From: Silene latifolia
Taxonomy: Eukaryota; Streptophyta; Magnoliopsida; Caryophyllales; Caryophyllaceae
Direction: 5' to 3'
DNA: 64,000 nt
Assembly: GCF_048544455.1 (NCBI RefSeq)
Contig: NC_133536.1
Span: 168,016,325-168,080,324 of the forward strand
Below, piece after piece: positions 46,269-57,162 of the stretch. A program made the position numbers and the translations under genes. A model generated the notes under the pieces. It did no database searches. It saw only the letters and a list, made by a program, of their open reading frames with translations, and had not been told where the DNA came from. Positions within the stretch are counted from its first letter, which is position 1; each line of letters begins with the position of its first letter.

Positions 46269-47525
46269 ATGACGGTTAATGGGTCTCATTTGAGACGGTC
46301 TGAGGAGGGATCTAGCTTCAACAAAGAAAAGGTGACGGACTTCCAGCCAAAGTCCAAGGACACCGGCGCGCGCGAATTAGAGGAGAGGGCTAAGGTGCTC
46401 CTTACAGCCCCATATCCGGAGAGACTCGTGCCAACCAAGGAACAGGTATCTTTTAGCAAATTTGAGAAAGTTATTCGTAGCTTAAACGTTCAGGTACCCT
46501 TTCTTGAGTTAGTTAACCAAGTGCCCGCATATACTAAGTTTATGAAACAGTTGTTGTCAAAGAAAAAATCACTTGAACATGTTCATACTGTTGCGTTAAC
46601 TAAAGAGTCTTGCTCTTACTTGTCTCACACTGCGCCCCATAAGTTAGAAGACCCGGGCAGTTTTTCCGTCCCTTGTAGCATAGGCACCTTTTCTATCGAA
46701 AAGGCTTTATGTGATTTAGGGGCTAGCATAAGTGTCATGCCCTTGAGCCTAGCTAGGAAGCTTAAACTGACCAGGTTTGTTATTACTGAGATGACAGTCC
46801 AGATGGCTGACCGCTCTGCGGTCGAGCCCATAGGAGTCCTAGAGGACATACCCGTCCAGATAGGGAAGTTTTTCTTCCCTGTCGACTTTGTTGTCCTTGA
46901 TATACCTGAGGATGACCATATTCCCATCATTTTGGGAAGGCCATTTTTGCACACTGCTGGTGCAGTCATCGATGTCGGCCTAGGTACCTTGACCTTCAAA
47001 GTAGGAAAGCACTCAATTGTTTTTGCCCAGCCGGCTAAGAAAAAGGATCCCATGTGGCATGTCACTTGTAATACGGTTTCTGAAAAGAAATCGTACTTTG
47101 TGCTTCCTGAATTGCCTATCCCTATTACTACTGCTGTGTTAACCCCTCCGCCCCGAACTGGGAGCAAGAAGGAGGAGAAACTTGTTGTTTTAGACATTGC
47201 AGGAGCTAGTTTGGGGAAGGAAGAGCAGCTGGATGCTCCAGCTGAGACAGAGCAGATCGTTTCAAGAGGCGGTCTTGGATGCCTAAGTTATGGGACCGAC
47301 GAGGAAGTGGAAGATGAGCCGGTTAAGGTGAAATGGGCAGATTTGGAGTCCGACGATTCCAAGGAAATCCTTGATTGGGGAGATGACGAAGCTGATCAGC
47401 TGAGTTCTCCGTCTGTCGAAGCTAAGAAGGGTGCAACTGATAATATGAGCACTATTGAGGCTACCTCTAGTAGCCAGAAGCCGACGAAGTGGGCCATACC
47501 GTGGTCCTTTTTTATCAACTATTAG
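46269..47525 (+). CDS. Protease-containing frame of element F
   Basis: An open 418-codon frame. KFEKVIRSLNVQVPFLELVNQVP and LCDLGASISVMPLSLARKL form the retropepsin-like region with an intact D-L-G-A active site. MADRSAVEPIGVLEDIPVQIG and VVLDIPEDDHIPIILGRPF follow. The C-terminal ~160 residues are acidic and unrecognised, ending WAIPWSFFINY and a stop. In E the reverse transcriptase follows the protease; here the frame simply ends, so pol was lost without leaving a fragment. The true start is unknown; translation may depend on fusion to gag. Confidence 0.7.
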   Translation: MTVNGSHLRRSEEGSSFNKEKVTDFQPKSKDTGARELEERAKVLLTAPYPERLVPTKEQVSFSKFEKVIRSLNVQVPFLELVNQVPAYTKFMKQLLSKKKSLEHVHTVALTKESCSYLSHTAPHKLEDPGSFSVPCSIGTFSIEKALCDLGASISVMPLSLARKLKLTRFVITEMTVQMADRSAVEPIGVLEDIPVQIGKFFFPVDFVVLDIPEDDHIPIILGRPFLHTAGAVIDVGLGTLTFKVGKHSIVFAQPAKKKDPMWHVTCNTVSEKKSYFVLPELPIPITTAVLTPPPRTGSKKEEKLVVLDIAGASLGKEEQLDAPAETEQIVSRGGLGCLSYGTDEEVEDEPVKVKWADLESDDSKEILDWGDDEADQLSSPSVEAKKGATDNMSTIEATSSSQKPTKWAIPWSFFINY

Positions 47526-49776
47526 TTGATCAAGTTCGTTATAAACTTCACTTTATTGCTTTCGAACTATTTTTTATTGCTTGTGTGTGCGCGAAAACTT
47601 CGCTTTTATTTTCGTTTGCTTAGGATTTTTAAGTACTTTAGACATTCTTCTGGGTTTTGCGCAATTTTGGGCGTGTACTATTGTGCATTTGCAGGTAATT
47701 AGAGCTTATTAGCTCAAATCATTGAGCAATTACGAAGAATAAAGACGCTGCAGCAGTATTTTCAGTCGATCGACTGGCACCATTGGTCGATCGACTGAAT
47801 TGCAGGTTTAAGGAGCTACTGCTCACGCCCACCTGGTCGATCGACTGCCTCTTTAGGTCGATCGACCACTGCTGCTGCTATGTTCATTCACGACCTCTCC
47901 CCTGCTGTGTTTGGTCGATATGCGGTCCTAAGGGAGTCTTCTGCTCCACCTTATTTCCGTCGAATTGTCTATTTCTTCTATTGCCTCATTTTTGCACAAT
48001 TTTACGCTTCAAAATTGTTTTCTTCAGTCTTATGCGTGGTTTTTAATTGTCTTTTCAGGTCCTTATTGGTAGCACTGCTGGCTACTGAAACCTCCTAGCT
48101 CACGCTGGTTTGGGGAGGTTTCCTTGCTGCGCCTAAAGTCTTGTGAGTTCCCTAGTCTTTACTTTATGTCATTATGCTTTTATTTCCCTTTTTTTCTCGC
48201 AAATTCCCATTTCTCTTAGCTTTCATTGCATGATTTTGCACAATGGGGACATTGTGCGATTTGGTTTGGGGAAGGGTTTTGCGTCGCACTTCATTCATCT
48301 GTTTGCATTCACGTTTAAATTTCCGTCTGCATTGTTTTATTTAATTTTCCATATATATACAAAATTCAAAAAAATTGAAAAATTTCAAAAACTCCATAAA
48401 ATGCACGTTTAATTTAGCATATAGGTCGAGTCGGAACGGTAGTATTTCTATGATGATTTAGCATTTGCACCTGTTTTGCCTGAGCCTTGCTTGACTTACA
48501 TGTTATTAGTAGAATCGTAAATGCATATCTACGAGTTTTCGTTGCATTCTTGCTGAACTTGAGACTCGACTTAGAATATTGGCAACCTACATCATATTTT
48601 CTGAGTTTTAGAGCCTATAACTGGTGACATTCATGACCAGTTCATCTAGGAATGTGAGTAGAACTCCTTATGAAACATGTTCCCTTAATTTGCATAATTA
48701 TGAATTTGATCTACTAAATACCTGTATGCATTCGGTTTGTGGTTAGTTGACACATGTGGTAGAGGTTTCCCTTTTCTCATTTTACCCATAAGCTTCACAC
48801 TGCCAAAAATAACTTTTTTTGTCCTATCTACTACATACTACACATAGCCTGCCTTTGTCAAGCTAGTAGCCTAGTTTTTGGGATTGTTACTCGTTTTTTT
48901 GGTAGCATTTGCTCATGTTTGAGATGATGGTAGGAAAATGAAAGAAGGAAAGAAAGAAACAAAAGAAAAAGAAAAGGAAAAAAAAATGAAAATGATTCGA
49001 AAAAGAGAGAAAAGTTTCTGTACTGTTCAAAGCAGTCGATCGACTGCTCCTTTAGGTCGATCGACTGAAGTTCGTGAAAGTAAAAAGAAAAAAAGGAAGA
49101 AAGTCAATTCGCATAACTTATTCTTATCTTTTGGCGATTTTTGCTCCCATAATTCATTTATATCCTATGGGGAGTTTTATTGATTACTTCTATTTTGGAG
49201 ATTGTGAGTTTTGTGCTTGTTATGGCACTGTTTCATTTGATTATGAGCAAGAAGTTGGATGTTGCCATTTGGTTCCGTTTTGGTACTAGCTTGATCACCT
49301 GTACCTCCACTTTACCATAAAATGTTTTGCCCCTTCTTACCCATACCTCACACTTCCATAATTATACCTCGGCATGTGTCAATGGTCATCTGTTTGGTTG
49401 GAATGCATATGTACGGTCATAGAGGTCATCTTCATAATTTATTGCCGGCATGTCTTCATAGGTCGCAGTTAGGTGAGAGTCGCTACAAAATTAATTCTTC
49501 CTATCTTACATTTATATCACCTGCGCTTATTGAGTGATTTGAGTGACCCGCGAGAGTCCAATTTGATAAGTCTCTATGGTTGACGGTTCAGCAGCCTTTT
49601 AACGACCCTATAATTCGTTTGCATGATTCACATTACTAGTTGATTGTTGATTGTGCATTAAATTGGTTTAGGCTTTACATGTTGCAATTCGCTCTGAGTT
49701 TGAACTCGTTCCATTAGTTCATTAGATCGAGTCTAGTTCTTGCTTGGGGACAAGCAAGGTTTGGTTTGGGGAGATT
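47526..49776 (+). other. 3' non-coding module of element F
   Basis: There is no gene. CAGTCGATCGACTG/GGTCGATCGACC palindromes lie at 47765-47870 and 49033-49068. An upstream hairpin GCACAATG-GGGA-CATTGTGC (48238-48257, perfect) precedes TTTGGTTTGGGGAAGGG. A GAAA-rich purine tract is at 48938-49012. The final hairpin TTGCTTG-GGGA-CAAGCAA (49740-49757, perfect) precedes GGTTTGGTTTGGGGAGATT and the LTR at 49777. Confidence 0.85.
49740..49776 (+). promoter_or_regulatory. F polypurine tract with GGGA hairpin
   Basis: A perfect 7 bp stem with a GGGA loop, then TTTGGTTTGGGGAGATT adjoining the LTR start. The upstream copy at 48238-48277 shares the TTTGGTTTGGGGA core but has a different stem sequence. 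Confidence 0.88.
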
Positions 49777-51289
49777 TGATGCGTGTCATTTATATGATGT
49801 TTTACATCTCTTTTTACACGCATTTCAGAGCTCATTTGTGTAATATTTGTTGCTTTTCTCCCTATTTCCGTCTACTTCCGTATTTTGTACTTTATTGCAG
49901 AAATGTGAAGAATTCGACGGGAAATCAAGCCAAATCCGCCCCCGAGTAATCTGCATTGCGAATGACGTAAAGGAATCACTTAAGGAACGAGCTTGGTGCG
50001 CGATCCAAGGCTCAAAAGACAAGACCACGAGAATAAAGAAGTCAAGTAGCAGCTCATCCGGTCGATCGACTAGTCCCATCAGTCGATCGACCAACTATCG
50101 GATCCCAGAAGCTACTGTTGCTGAGGAGCAGTCGATCGACCAGCCTGATTAGTCGATCGACCAGATTTCGATTCCAGACGGAATTAAAAGATTGAGAAAC
50201 TCAAGTCCCGTGAAGTTTAGGGTTTAGGAAATAATTGTTGCGTTGGTTTCTATATAACGTAACCTAAGAACATCATAATAGGCATCGAATTTACATCAGA
50301 GAATTTGACATCAAGTTTTAGCATTAGGTTTTCATTCAAAGTTCTATATCGAATAATTAGGGTTTGGAATTATCGTGAGCATCGAAATTCGGTTCTTATT
50401 AATCAACCTTACCCCTGCAATTCGGTATTTCTCCTGTTACTTTCAGTTTGCGTATTTTGCTAATAGATTAGAATTGATAGTTAGTGTTCCCAAGCCAATT
50501 ATCGTTTCATCATCATTGTCATTTACTTTAAGCATGAATTCCGTAATTGTCATAAGTTTTATTGTTGTTTTTACCTTCATCATGAGTAGCTAAATAGTTA
50601 GTGCTAGGATGTAGGCGATTTATGGTTAGGCGGCATTAGATTGAACACGGACTGAACTCGCGTGTCAGTCGATCGACTGACATAGTTGGTCGATCGACTG
50701 ACCTTGTAAGGTTACCCTTCGTTTTAATTGTTTTTAAATCTTGTATTTAACGAATCGAATGCATGCGACCAGTTAGATACCTATTTTTGACCGACCCATT
50801 AGATCGAAAGATAGGGTAGGTTATTTGACCGTCAATTAATTCGACTAAACTGTGCTAAGATCGAAAGATAGGTATAGTTTAGACCATTAGTCGCTTTTCA
50901 GGACGAAAGTCAGTATTAGTGACATTAGGGACCTATAGCGAGATCGAGAGATGCTATTTGTTAGGAGTAGACCGAGAGGACCTCTTTTTTTCCGCCTTAC
51001 TTGTGTTTATTTCAGACCGACTTAGTTTGCTGCCGCCGAAGCTATAATGACCCGATCATCCTAGTACCCTTCTTTTATCTGTTTAATTCGTATTTTTAGT
51101 TATTTTCCTTTTATTGCCATTAGCTATAGAACAATTTAAATCAACCCCCATAATTGTTACCTTAGACTTTCATTAGACAACTAAAGTTTACAACTGCCTC
51201 CTTGCGGATCGACCCTGTTACCACTAGCCTAGGTTAGTCTTAATAGGAATTATAAATTTTATCTTTGGTACTCACAACGACGGGTATCA
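49777..51289 (+). repeat. 3' LTR of element F
   Basis: 1513 bp, nearly the same as 42802-44311. Palindromes are at 50060-50165 and 50665-50702; several that are mutated in the 5' LTR are intact here. Confidence 0.93.
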
Positions 51290-51294
51290 AGTAT
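51290..51294 (+). repeat. Target duplication of element F, right
   Basis: AGTAT, matching 42797-42801. Confidence 0.9.
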
Positions 51295-52401
51295 CCATCT
51301 CAATATCCGTGGTTTAGCCTCCTTCTTGGCAAGGAGATGCCTCAAAGCTGCATGGTCAGTAAAACCAGTAACTTCTGACCCAATTAAATAAGAACGAAAT
51401 TTCTCTAAGGCATAAACTACTACTAGTAGCTCTTTTTCAGTGGTGGTGTACTTCACTTGAGCCTCATCCAGAGTTCGGCTTGCATAGTAGATTGCATTTA
51501 AATATTTGTCTTTCCTTTGGCCTAGCACCGCTCCTAGTTCATAGTCACTGGCATCACACATTATCTCGAACGACAAATCCCAGTCGGGACGCGGTATGAT
51601 CGGCGCAGATACCAAAGCCTGGTTTAACCTATTAAAAGCAAAAAGACACTCATCAGTAAATACAAAAGGGGCATCATTAAGTAGCAGTTGTGTAAGTGGT
51701 TTAGCAATTTTTGAAAAATCCTTAATAAACCGGCGATAAAAGCCGGCATGACCAAGGAAACTTCTCACTCCCTTGACATTAACAGGAGGGGGTAATTGCT
51801 GAATCACATCCACTTTTGCTTTATCAACTTCTATTCCTCTATCAGAAACCAAGTGCCCTAAGACAACTACCTCGTTGACCATGAAATGGCACTTCTCCCA
51901 GTTAAGAACGAGATTAACCTGAATGCAGCGGTGCAACACTTTATCAAGGTTAGACAGATAGTTAGAAAAATCACTTCCATAAACATTGAAATCGTCCATG
52001 AAAACTTCCATGATAGACTCAATATACTCTGAAAATATCCCCATCATGCACCTTTGAAAGGTGGTAGGGGCATTACATAAACCAAAAGGCATCCTGCAAT
52101 AAGCAAACACGCCCTAGGGACAAGTAAAATTAGTCTTAGCTAGATCATCTGGGTGAATAGGGATCTGAAAGAACCCTGAATACCAGTCTGGATAGCAGAA
52201 AAATTTATGAGAAGCTAACCTTTCTACCATTTGATCAATAAAAGGAAGGGGAAAGTGATCCTTCTTGGTGGCGGCATCCAGCTGTCTGTAATCTATACAC
52301 ATCCGCCAACCAGTCACTACTCTAGTAGGTATTAACTTATTTTTGTCATTCTCAACCACGGTAGTCCCACCTTTCTTAGGGACCATCTGCACTGGACTCA
52401 T
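51290..52401 (-). pseudogene. Reverse transcriptase and RNase H of element E
   Basis: [51 protein letters not shown] and the catalytic [14 protein letters not shown] are Athila reverse transcriptase motifs. Then come [20 protein letters not shown] and RNase H ([58 protein letters not shown]). A TAG at 52111-52113 interrupts the enzyme and another stop lies at 52402-52404. At 51290 the RNase H is cut by F and continues at 42801. Confidence 0.92.
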
Positions 52402-52404
52402 CTA

Positions 52405-52678
52405 CATAGAATGACCAATATAATAGATAATACCTGCATCAAGCAGCTTCATCACCTCAGCCATCACAACATCTTACATCTTCTGGTTCAGTCGGCGCTG
52501 ACCCTGTCTGCAAGGTCTGTGATCTTCCTCCAGCTCTATCTTGTGCATACAAATATCAGGACTGATCCCCTTGATATCGTCCAAGGAATAACCCAAAGCT
52601 TTCTTGTTTTTTCTTAAGCACAACTAACAAGGAAGTCAGCTGATCATTATCAAGCTTAGCACTAACAATGACTGGATA
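52405..52678 (-). pseudogene. Protease-reverse transcriptase linker of element E
   Basis: A decayed stretch with stops and at least one frame change, between the protease-like frame and the first clear reverse transcriptase motif. The expected N-terminal reverse transcriptase residues are scattered between frames. Confidence 0.5.
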
Positions 52679-53395
52679 TTACTTAGTATCATCGAAGAAA
52701 ACATATTTTAGATGAGAGGGAAGAGGGTCCTTTAGAAAAGAACCCGACCAGAAGTCATAAATAGACTTGTCAATAATATCAACAGAATAACATGTGTCCT
52801 CTATCATTGGCCGAGCTAAAGTGCTAGGCAGACTGAAAGTAATCGCGTCATCCTCTACTGGAAGGGTCAAACACCCTTGTTTGACATCAATAATAGCCCC
52901 AGCTGTATAAGGGAACGGTCTTCCTAATATAATCGGGGTCCGGGTGTCCTCAGCTATGTCTAAAACAATGAAATCTACCGGTATAAAGAACTTGCCTATT
53001 TTCACAAGCACGTCCTCTAAGACACCCAAGGGTTTCCTAACAGATCTATCAACCATTTATAGGGTAATGTTAGTCAATTTAAGGTGACCCATATTCAGTT
53101 TCTTGCAGATAGATAGGGGTGTGACACTGACATTGGCTCCTAAATCACAAAGAGCCTTATCGATTACCTCATTGCCTAAAATACAGGTAATAGAAAAACT
53201 ACCCGGGTCCTTCATTTTAGGTGGAGCCTTATTTAAAAGTAAATTACTAGATTCTTCCAAAAATGAAACGGTCTCAAATTCACTTAGCTCTCTCTTACGC
53301 GTCACAATATCCTTCATGAATTTAGCGTAAGTGGGTACCTGGGTAATAAGCTCGGTAAAAGGGACAGTTACCTTGAGGTTCTTCACAACGTCCAC
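52679..53395 (-). pseudogene. Protease region of element E
   Basis: Two segments in one frame, split by a TAA at about 53057-53059. The first has VVKNLKVTVPFTELITQVP and the active-site region LCDLGANVSVTPLSICKKL. The second has RKPLGVLEDVLVKIGKFFIP and FIVLDIAEDTRTPIILGRPF. The frame is the same as gag, so E originally had a continuous gag-linker-protease frame. Confidence 0.85.
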
Positions 53396-53565
53396 AAACT
53401 TACCGTACTGTCGCTCGACCTTCGCGTCCTTTAGACGACTTCGGAAGGGTACCCTGGTAGCAATGAGTGGACCCGCAACTTTCTCTTTACCTTTATCGAC
53501 TCATGACGTCTTCACAACAAGGAAAGATGACACGGTAGCGGAATTGGATGTCAAAATAGGATCTC

Positions 53566-53870
53566 CGCTGGCTCTAGCACTCGATCAACCACTTTTTTCA
53601 CTCGATCGAGTGGCTTTATCTTGGAAATTACTCGATCGAGCTGTTTGAACCACTCGATCGAGCTCTTGGATTTCTGGCTCACTCGATCGAGTACAATTTT
53701 CACTCGATCGAGTGACTTCATTTGCTAAACTGTTCGATCGAGAAGAATTTATTGGTCAATCGAGCTCTTCAAATTGAGCACTACTCGATCGAGTAGTATT
53801 TATACTCGATCGACTATCTTGATGGAAAATTGCACTCGATCGAGTAGTATTTTCACTCGATCGAGTGCTA
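53566..53870 (-). repeat. In-frame palindrome array in the E gag-protease linker
   Basis: About a dozen CTCGATCGAG copies and variants. Read in the gag frame, ACTCGATCGAGT gives Thr-Arg-Ser-Ser. Most copies keep this register, producing a repeated TRSS tail. Two stops in the frame (53756-53758 and 53585-53587) are CGA-to-TGA changes inside palindrome cores. Confidence 0.85.
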
Positions 53871-55096
53871 GGAAAATATACAACAGGGATATCGTCCGTA
53901 TACTCGTCTATCTCTTCTTCCGGGGCATTCTCAACTTTCACAACCCCATCTTTCGGCATTTTTGGCCCCTCATAAGCAAGGCCACTTCGGAGATTGATGG
54001 CGTTAACTGGGTCGCATGTCGGTGGATGGTTAGCTTGATCTTTCGCGAGTGTCAATTGCGCGACTTGTTCTCTTAACTCCATGATAACAGTTTCATTTTT
54101 GCTGCAATTCTCCCCAAACTGTTGTGTTAAGTTCAACATCAAGGATTTCAGTTCGGCAATTTCCCCGTTTGTAGAAGAGGAGTTTGGCTGCGGTATTGGC
54201 GTAGAAGGAGTAGAAACATTTGTCATTTCTTCATATAATTGAGAAAAAGGAACCCCTTGTTTGTATTTCTGATAAGCAAGGGCGCGCTCTATTCTCGCCA
54301 TATAATCAACGGGATCGTGCCCCTCCATGCCGCATCTACCGCATATCTCTATATGCTCAGTAAGTGCACAAACTTGTGCACTCTCACCCATAACCTCCAT
54401 AATCTCCACATCACCTAGACTTTTGCTCGGGCTCTCGACTTCAGCTGCTGCCAACTCGTTAACTTGCCCACTCCCTCGGGGATTTCCATATTCGGCAGCA
54501 TGGATAGCCATCTCCTCAATAAGACGCCACCCTTGATCATCCTCCACGTTTTTCGTGAATCTCCCCTTAGCTACACTATCAAGGATAGCTCTCTGGTTTC
54601 GATATAACTCGTTGTAAAACTGGGTACATAGGAACCAACGCTTGAAACCGTGATGAGGCACAGAACGGACGAGCCTCTTGAACCTAGTCCAAGACCCATC
54701 CAAGTCTTCGGTGGGTAATTGCTCAAAAGAAGTAATCTGAGCTCTCAAAGCATTGGTGCGCTGTGGTGGAAAATATCGCCTGTAAAAGGCTAAAGCAAGA
54801 GAACTCCAGTCGGTTACACCGACTGCTTCCCTATCTAAATCCCTCAACCATTCCCGGGCATCATCAGCTAAAGAAAAGGGAAAGAGAACTCCCTTCACTT
54901 TGTCCAGTGTCACCCCAGCAGCGAGAGGAATGGTAGAGCAATACTCTGAAAATAGCTCTATGTGCCTGCATGGATCTTCTTCAGGTACCCCCCCTAAAGA
55001 GATTTCTCTCGACCAGCTGTTTGTAGGATGGGTGGATATCAAAAGTTCCCGATTCAATAATGGGTAGTAAGAAACCTTTTGGAAGAGAATCCACAT
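53756..55096 (-). pseudogene. Gag of element E
   Basis: A 446-codon frame. DPCRHIELFSEYCSTIPLA, FPFSLADDAREWLRDLD, LALAFYRRYFPPQRTNALRA, FKRLVRSVPHHGFKRW and FYNELYRNQRAILDSVAKGR define an Athila capsid. The zinc knuckle has lost its last cysteine (CGRCGMEGHDPVDY). A Ser/Asn linker, a coiled segment and the conserved NAINLRSGLAYEGP follow. The C-terminal TRSS repeats come from palindromic DNA. The TGA at 53756-53758 is a point change; the frame then stays aligned with the protease. Confidence 0.88.
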
Positions 55097-55293
55097 TAGG
55101 CTCTAAATGGCTGGCTATATTCGGCATTCTGGCAGATAGAATCTACAAAGCAGAGCAAGTGCGACGATGTTCTCTTATAGAACAGATAATCTGCAACTAA
55201 TCAAAAACTTTTGCAAAAAATGAGATCGGTCTCAAGGAAAAGATTCCTTGAGACGAAAGACAAACTTAATTAAAGCAACAAAATTGCGCCACC

Positions 55294-55311
55294 TCCCCGG
55301 CTACGATGCCA
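55294..55311 (-). other. Primer-binding site of element E (divergent)
   Basis: The minus strand reads TGGCATCGTAGCCGGGGA, the Asp-tRNA type with three differences from A and F. It may reflect decay or another primer isoacceptor. Confidence 0.75.
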
Positions 55312-55316
55312 AAATT

Positions 55317-55794
55317 TGACAGGGCAGTCGTATACCTATCAAAAATAACCAACTGGCCCTAACTAATATAGCTAGGGAAGTCGGGTCGATCTCCACAGGG
55401 AGATGAGAAAATGTCAGCTTTGTCTAAATTCGTCACGGTAGCCAACTTGGGGGTTTTGATTTTGTTATTCTAAACTAAAAGGATTGAGAAAGAGAAAAAA
55501 GGTAGGGGAATAAAGATTAAGAAATTAAGGGAAAAACAGCTAAGACAATCGGTTCACCATGATTATTCAGTCAAGCAATCTAGGTCTCAGGTAAATGCAA
55601 GTATGGTCTAAGGGGCAGTGAATATCTCCTTCTGGTCTCAATTCGCCCTAAAGCACAAATAGCTTAGCTTCCGCCTTCACTACGGTGCCCTAATGTTCGC
55701 AATGAGTCTCACCCTTTCCAACCTTCCGGTCCAGGTCGAGGTTCACTAGGATTAAAATGCCTAATTGCGTCGACTCAATTAGACAGATACAATT
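55317..55794 (-). repeat. 5' LTR of element E (inner part)
   Basis: It matches 37928-38404 with few differences and ends at the G insertion. The rest lies beyond G, outside the window. Confidence 0.9.
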
Positions 55795-57124
55795 TGTAAC
55801 ACCCCCATACTCCGAGTGCCTTACCAGGACCACCCAGGTATAAGGATGTTACCATCTCGGTTACCCGAGGCAATGATAATCAAATAGACAATAATGAAAC
55901 AACATTTAAATATAAATACTTTAGTGAAAGGTTACAATCCAAAAACCAAACCAAAATACGAATACATGTTTCAAACCAATTGTCTAATCAGCTAACTGAA
56001 ATGTTTATTAAACTACTAGCTACAGCGGCAGAATTCTATCATCAGATCGTGGCACATCCCAGCTATCCCAGTAACTCGACTCATACCGCTCAATAATCGC
56101 TCACCATCCCGAATGGATCACCACGCTTTTAAAACATTAAACGGGGTTAGTACTAATCACACAATATATATAACCAACAAGACAAGAAACAACACAAATC
56201 AAACAAATCACACACAATCATCCACTCCAATCAATCTCCGTCACCGATCGTCCACCCCCAGGACCAGCCAGCGTGGGGGACCACAAACGTACCCACCAAA
56301 TCCCCGCTCATTATACCGAGCGATAACCCTGTCCCATTATTGTGCACATCCCCTCCCGTGGCGGGTTCCACGGAGGGCGAAACTAGGGCGTGAAGCCACT
56401 CCCGCAAGTGACTCCACTCAGCCGAGAACGCATCTCGAGAACCAGAGACAAACAATCAGCAATCACAATACAACATCAACAGCCGTCTGAATCAATCAAC
56501 AATCACTAACTACAGCACAATCACCACACATTATGTAATTAATACTGAGTAGGGAAACCCTACCTGGAAAGCGCAACACAATCAGACGATCTCACAGCTG
56601 ATATCAAAACGCTTTCTCTACGAATCCTCCTCCTAACATACAAACATATAATCACTACCAATCATACAAAACAACAAAACCCCCAAAAGCCCAAATTAGG
56701 GTTTAACTAACTTTAAGGAAACATTATAAAAACGGTACGTAGGTCTTACCCTCGACGCAAGGATCACAAAGGTATCAAGAAAGATAAAATCTGACCTTCC
56801 AAGCTCCGGGATTCGCCAACAATGCGATTAAAGCGAATGACGTAGTTTGATTTCTCTTCTCACAGTGATTAGGTTTTAAAAAGTGTTTAAAGAACAATGA
56901 CGGAAGTATTATATACTATAATCGCATTATTAACAAAACCCGAGAAATCATCCCCCGTAAACCGGCTACTCGATCGAGTAGCCAAGGTACTCGATCGAGT
57001 GCCCCCTTACTCGATCGAGTACCCAACAGGTCAGAAACTATTTTAAACTGCAACTCACCCTTACTCGACAGAGTAAGGCCTACTCGACAGAGTACCCAGA
57101 GACTCATAAATACGTAGTATTACA
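55795..57124 (-). repeat. 3' LTR of element G
   Basis: 1330 bp; the minus strand runs from TGTAATACTACG to GGGTGTTACA. Hairpin CTCGG-GTAA-CCGAG is at 55856-55869 and a TATA-like site at about 56909-56920. Three perfect and two variant palindromes are at 56966-57085, against five plus two in gypsy1. TATAA-rich flanks and overall order match gypsy1. Confidence 0.92.
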
Positions 57125-57162
57125 GTCTTCCCTCATTAAAAAGAACTTCGTCCCCGAAGTTC
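57125..57162 (-). promoter_or_regulatory. Element G polypurine tract and hairpin
   Basis: On the minus strand GAACTTCG-GGGA-CGAAGTTC forms a perfect 8 bp stem with a GGGA loop. TTTTTAATGAGGGAAGAC and the LTR follow. Confidence 0.85.

Larger units (their letters stand above)
42802..51289 (+). mobile_element. Element F: young non-autonomous Athila
   Basis: The 8.5 kb plus-strand element has LTRs 42802-44311 and 49777-51289, an Asp-type primer site, gag, protease and a 3' module. AGTAT flanks it. There is no reverse transcriptase, RNase H or integrase. The LTRs differ by only about 20 scattered changes plus one short block by eye, so it moved recently and must have used enzymes from another element. 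It lies head-to-head inside E, whose LTRs begin with the same TGATGCGTGT. Confidence 0.92.
37928..55794 (-). mobile_element. Element E: Athila with pol, hosting F and G
   Basis: A minus-strand Athila. The 5' LTR begins at 55317 and is interrupted by G at 55795; the interior is 39338-55316 and the 3' LTR 37928-39337. Gag, protease, reverse transcriptase, RNase H and integrase are all recognisable but interrupted by stops. Element F (42802-51289) splits RNase H. No env-like gene is present. E is the only Athila in the window with polymerase genes, so its family is a candidate helper for A, B and F. Confidence 0.88.
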
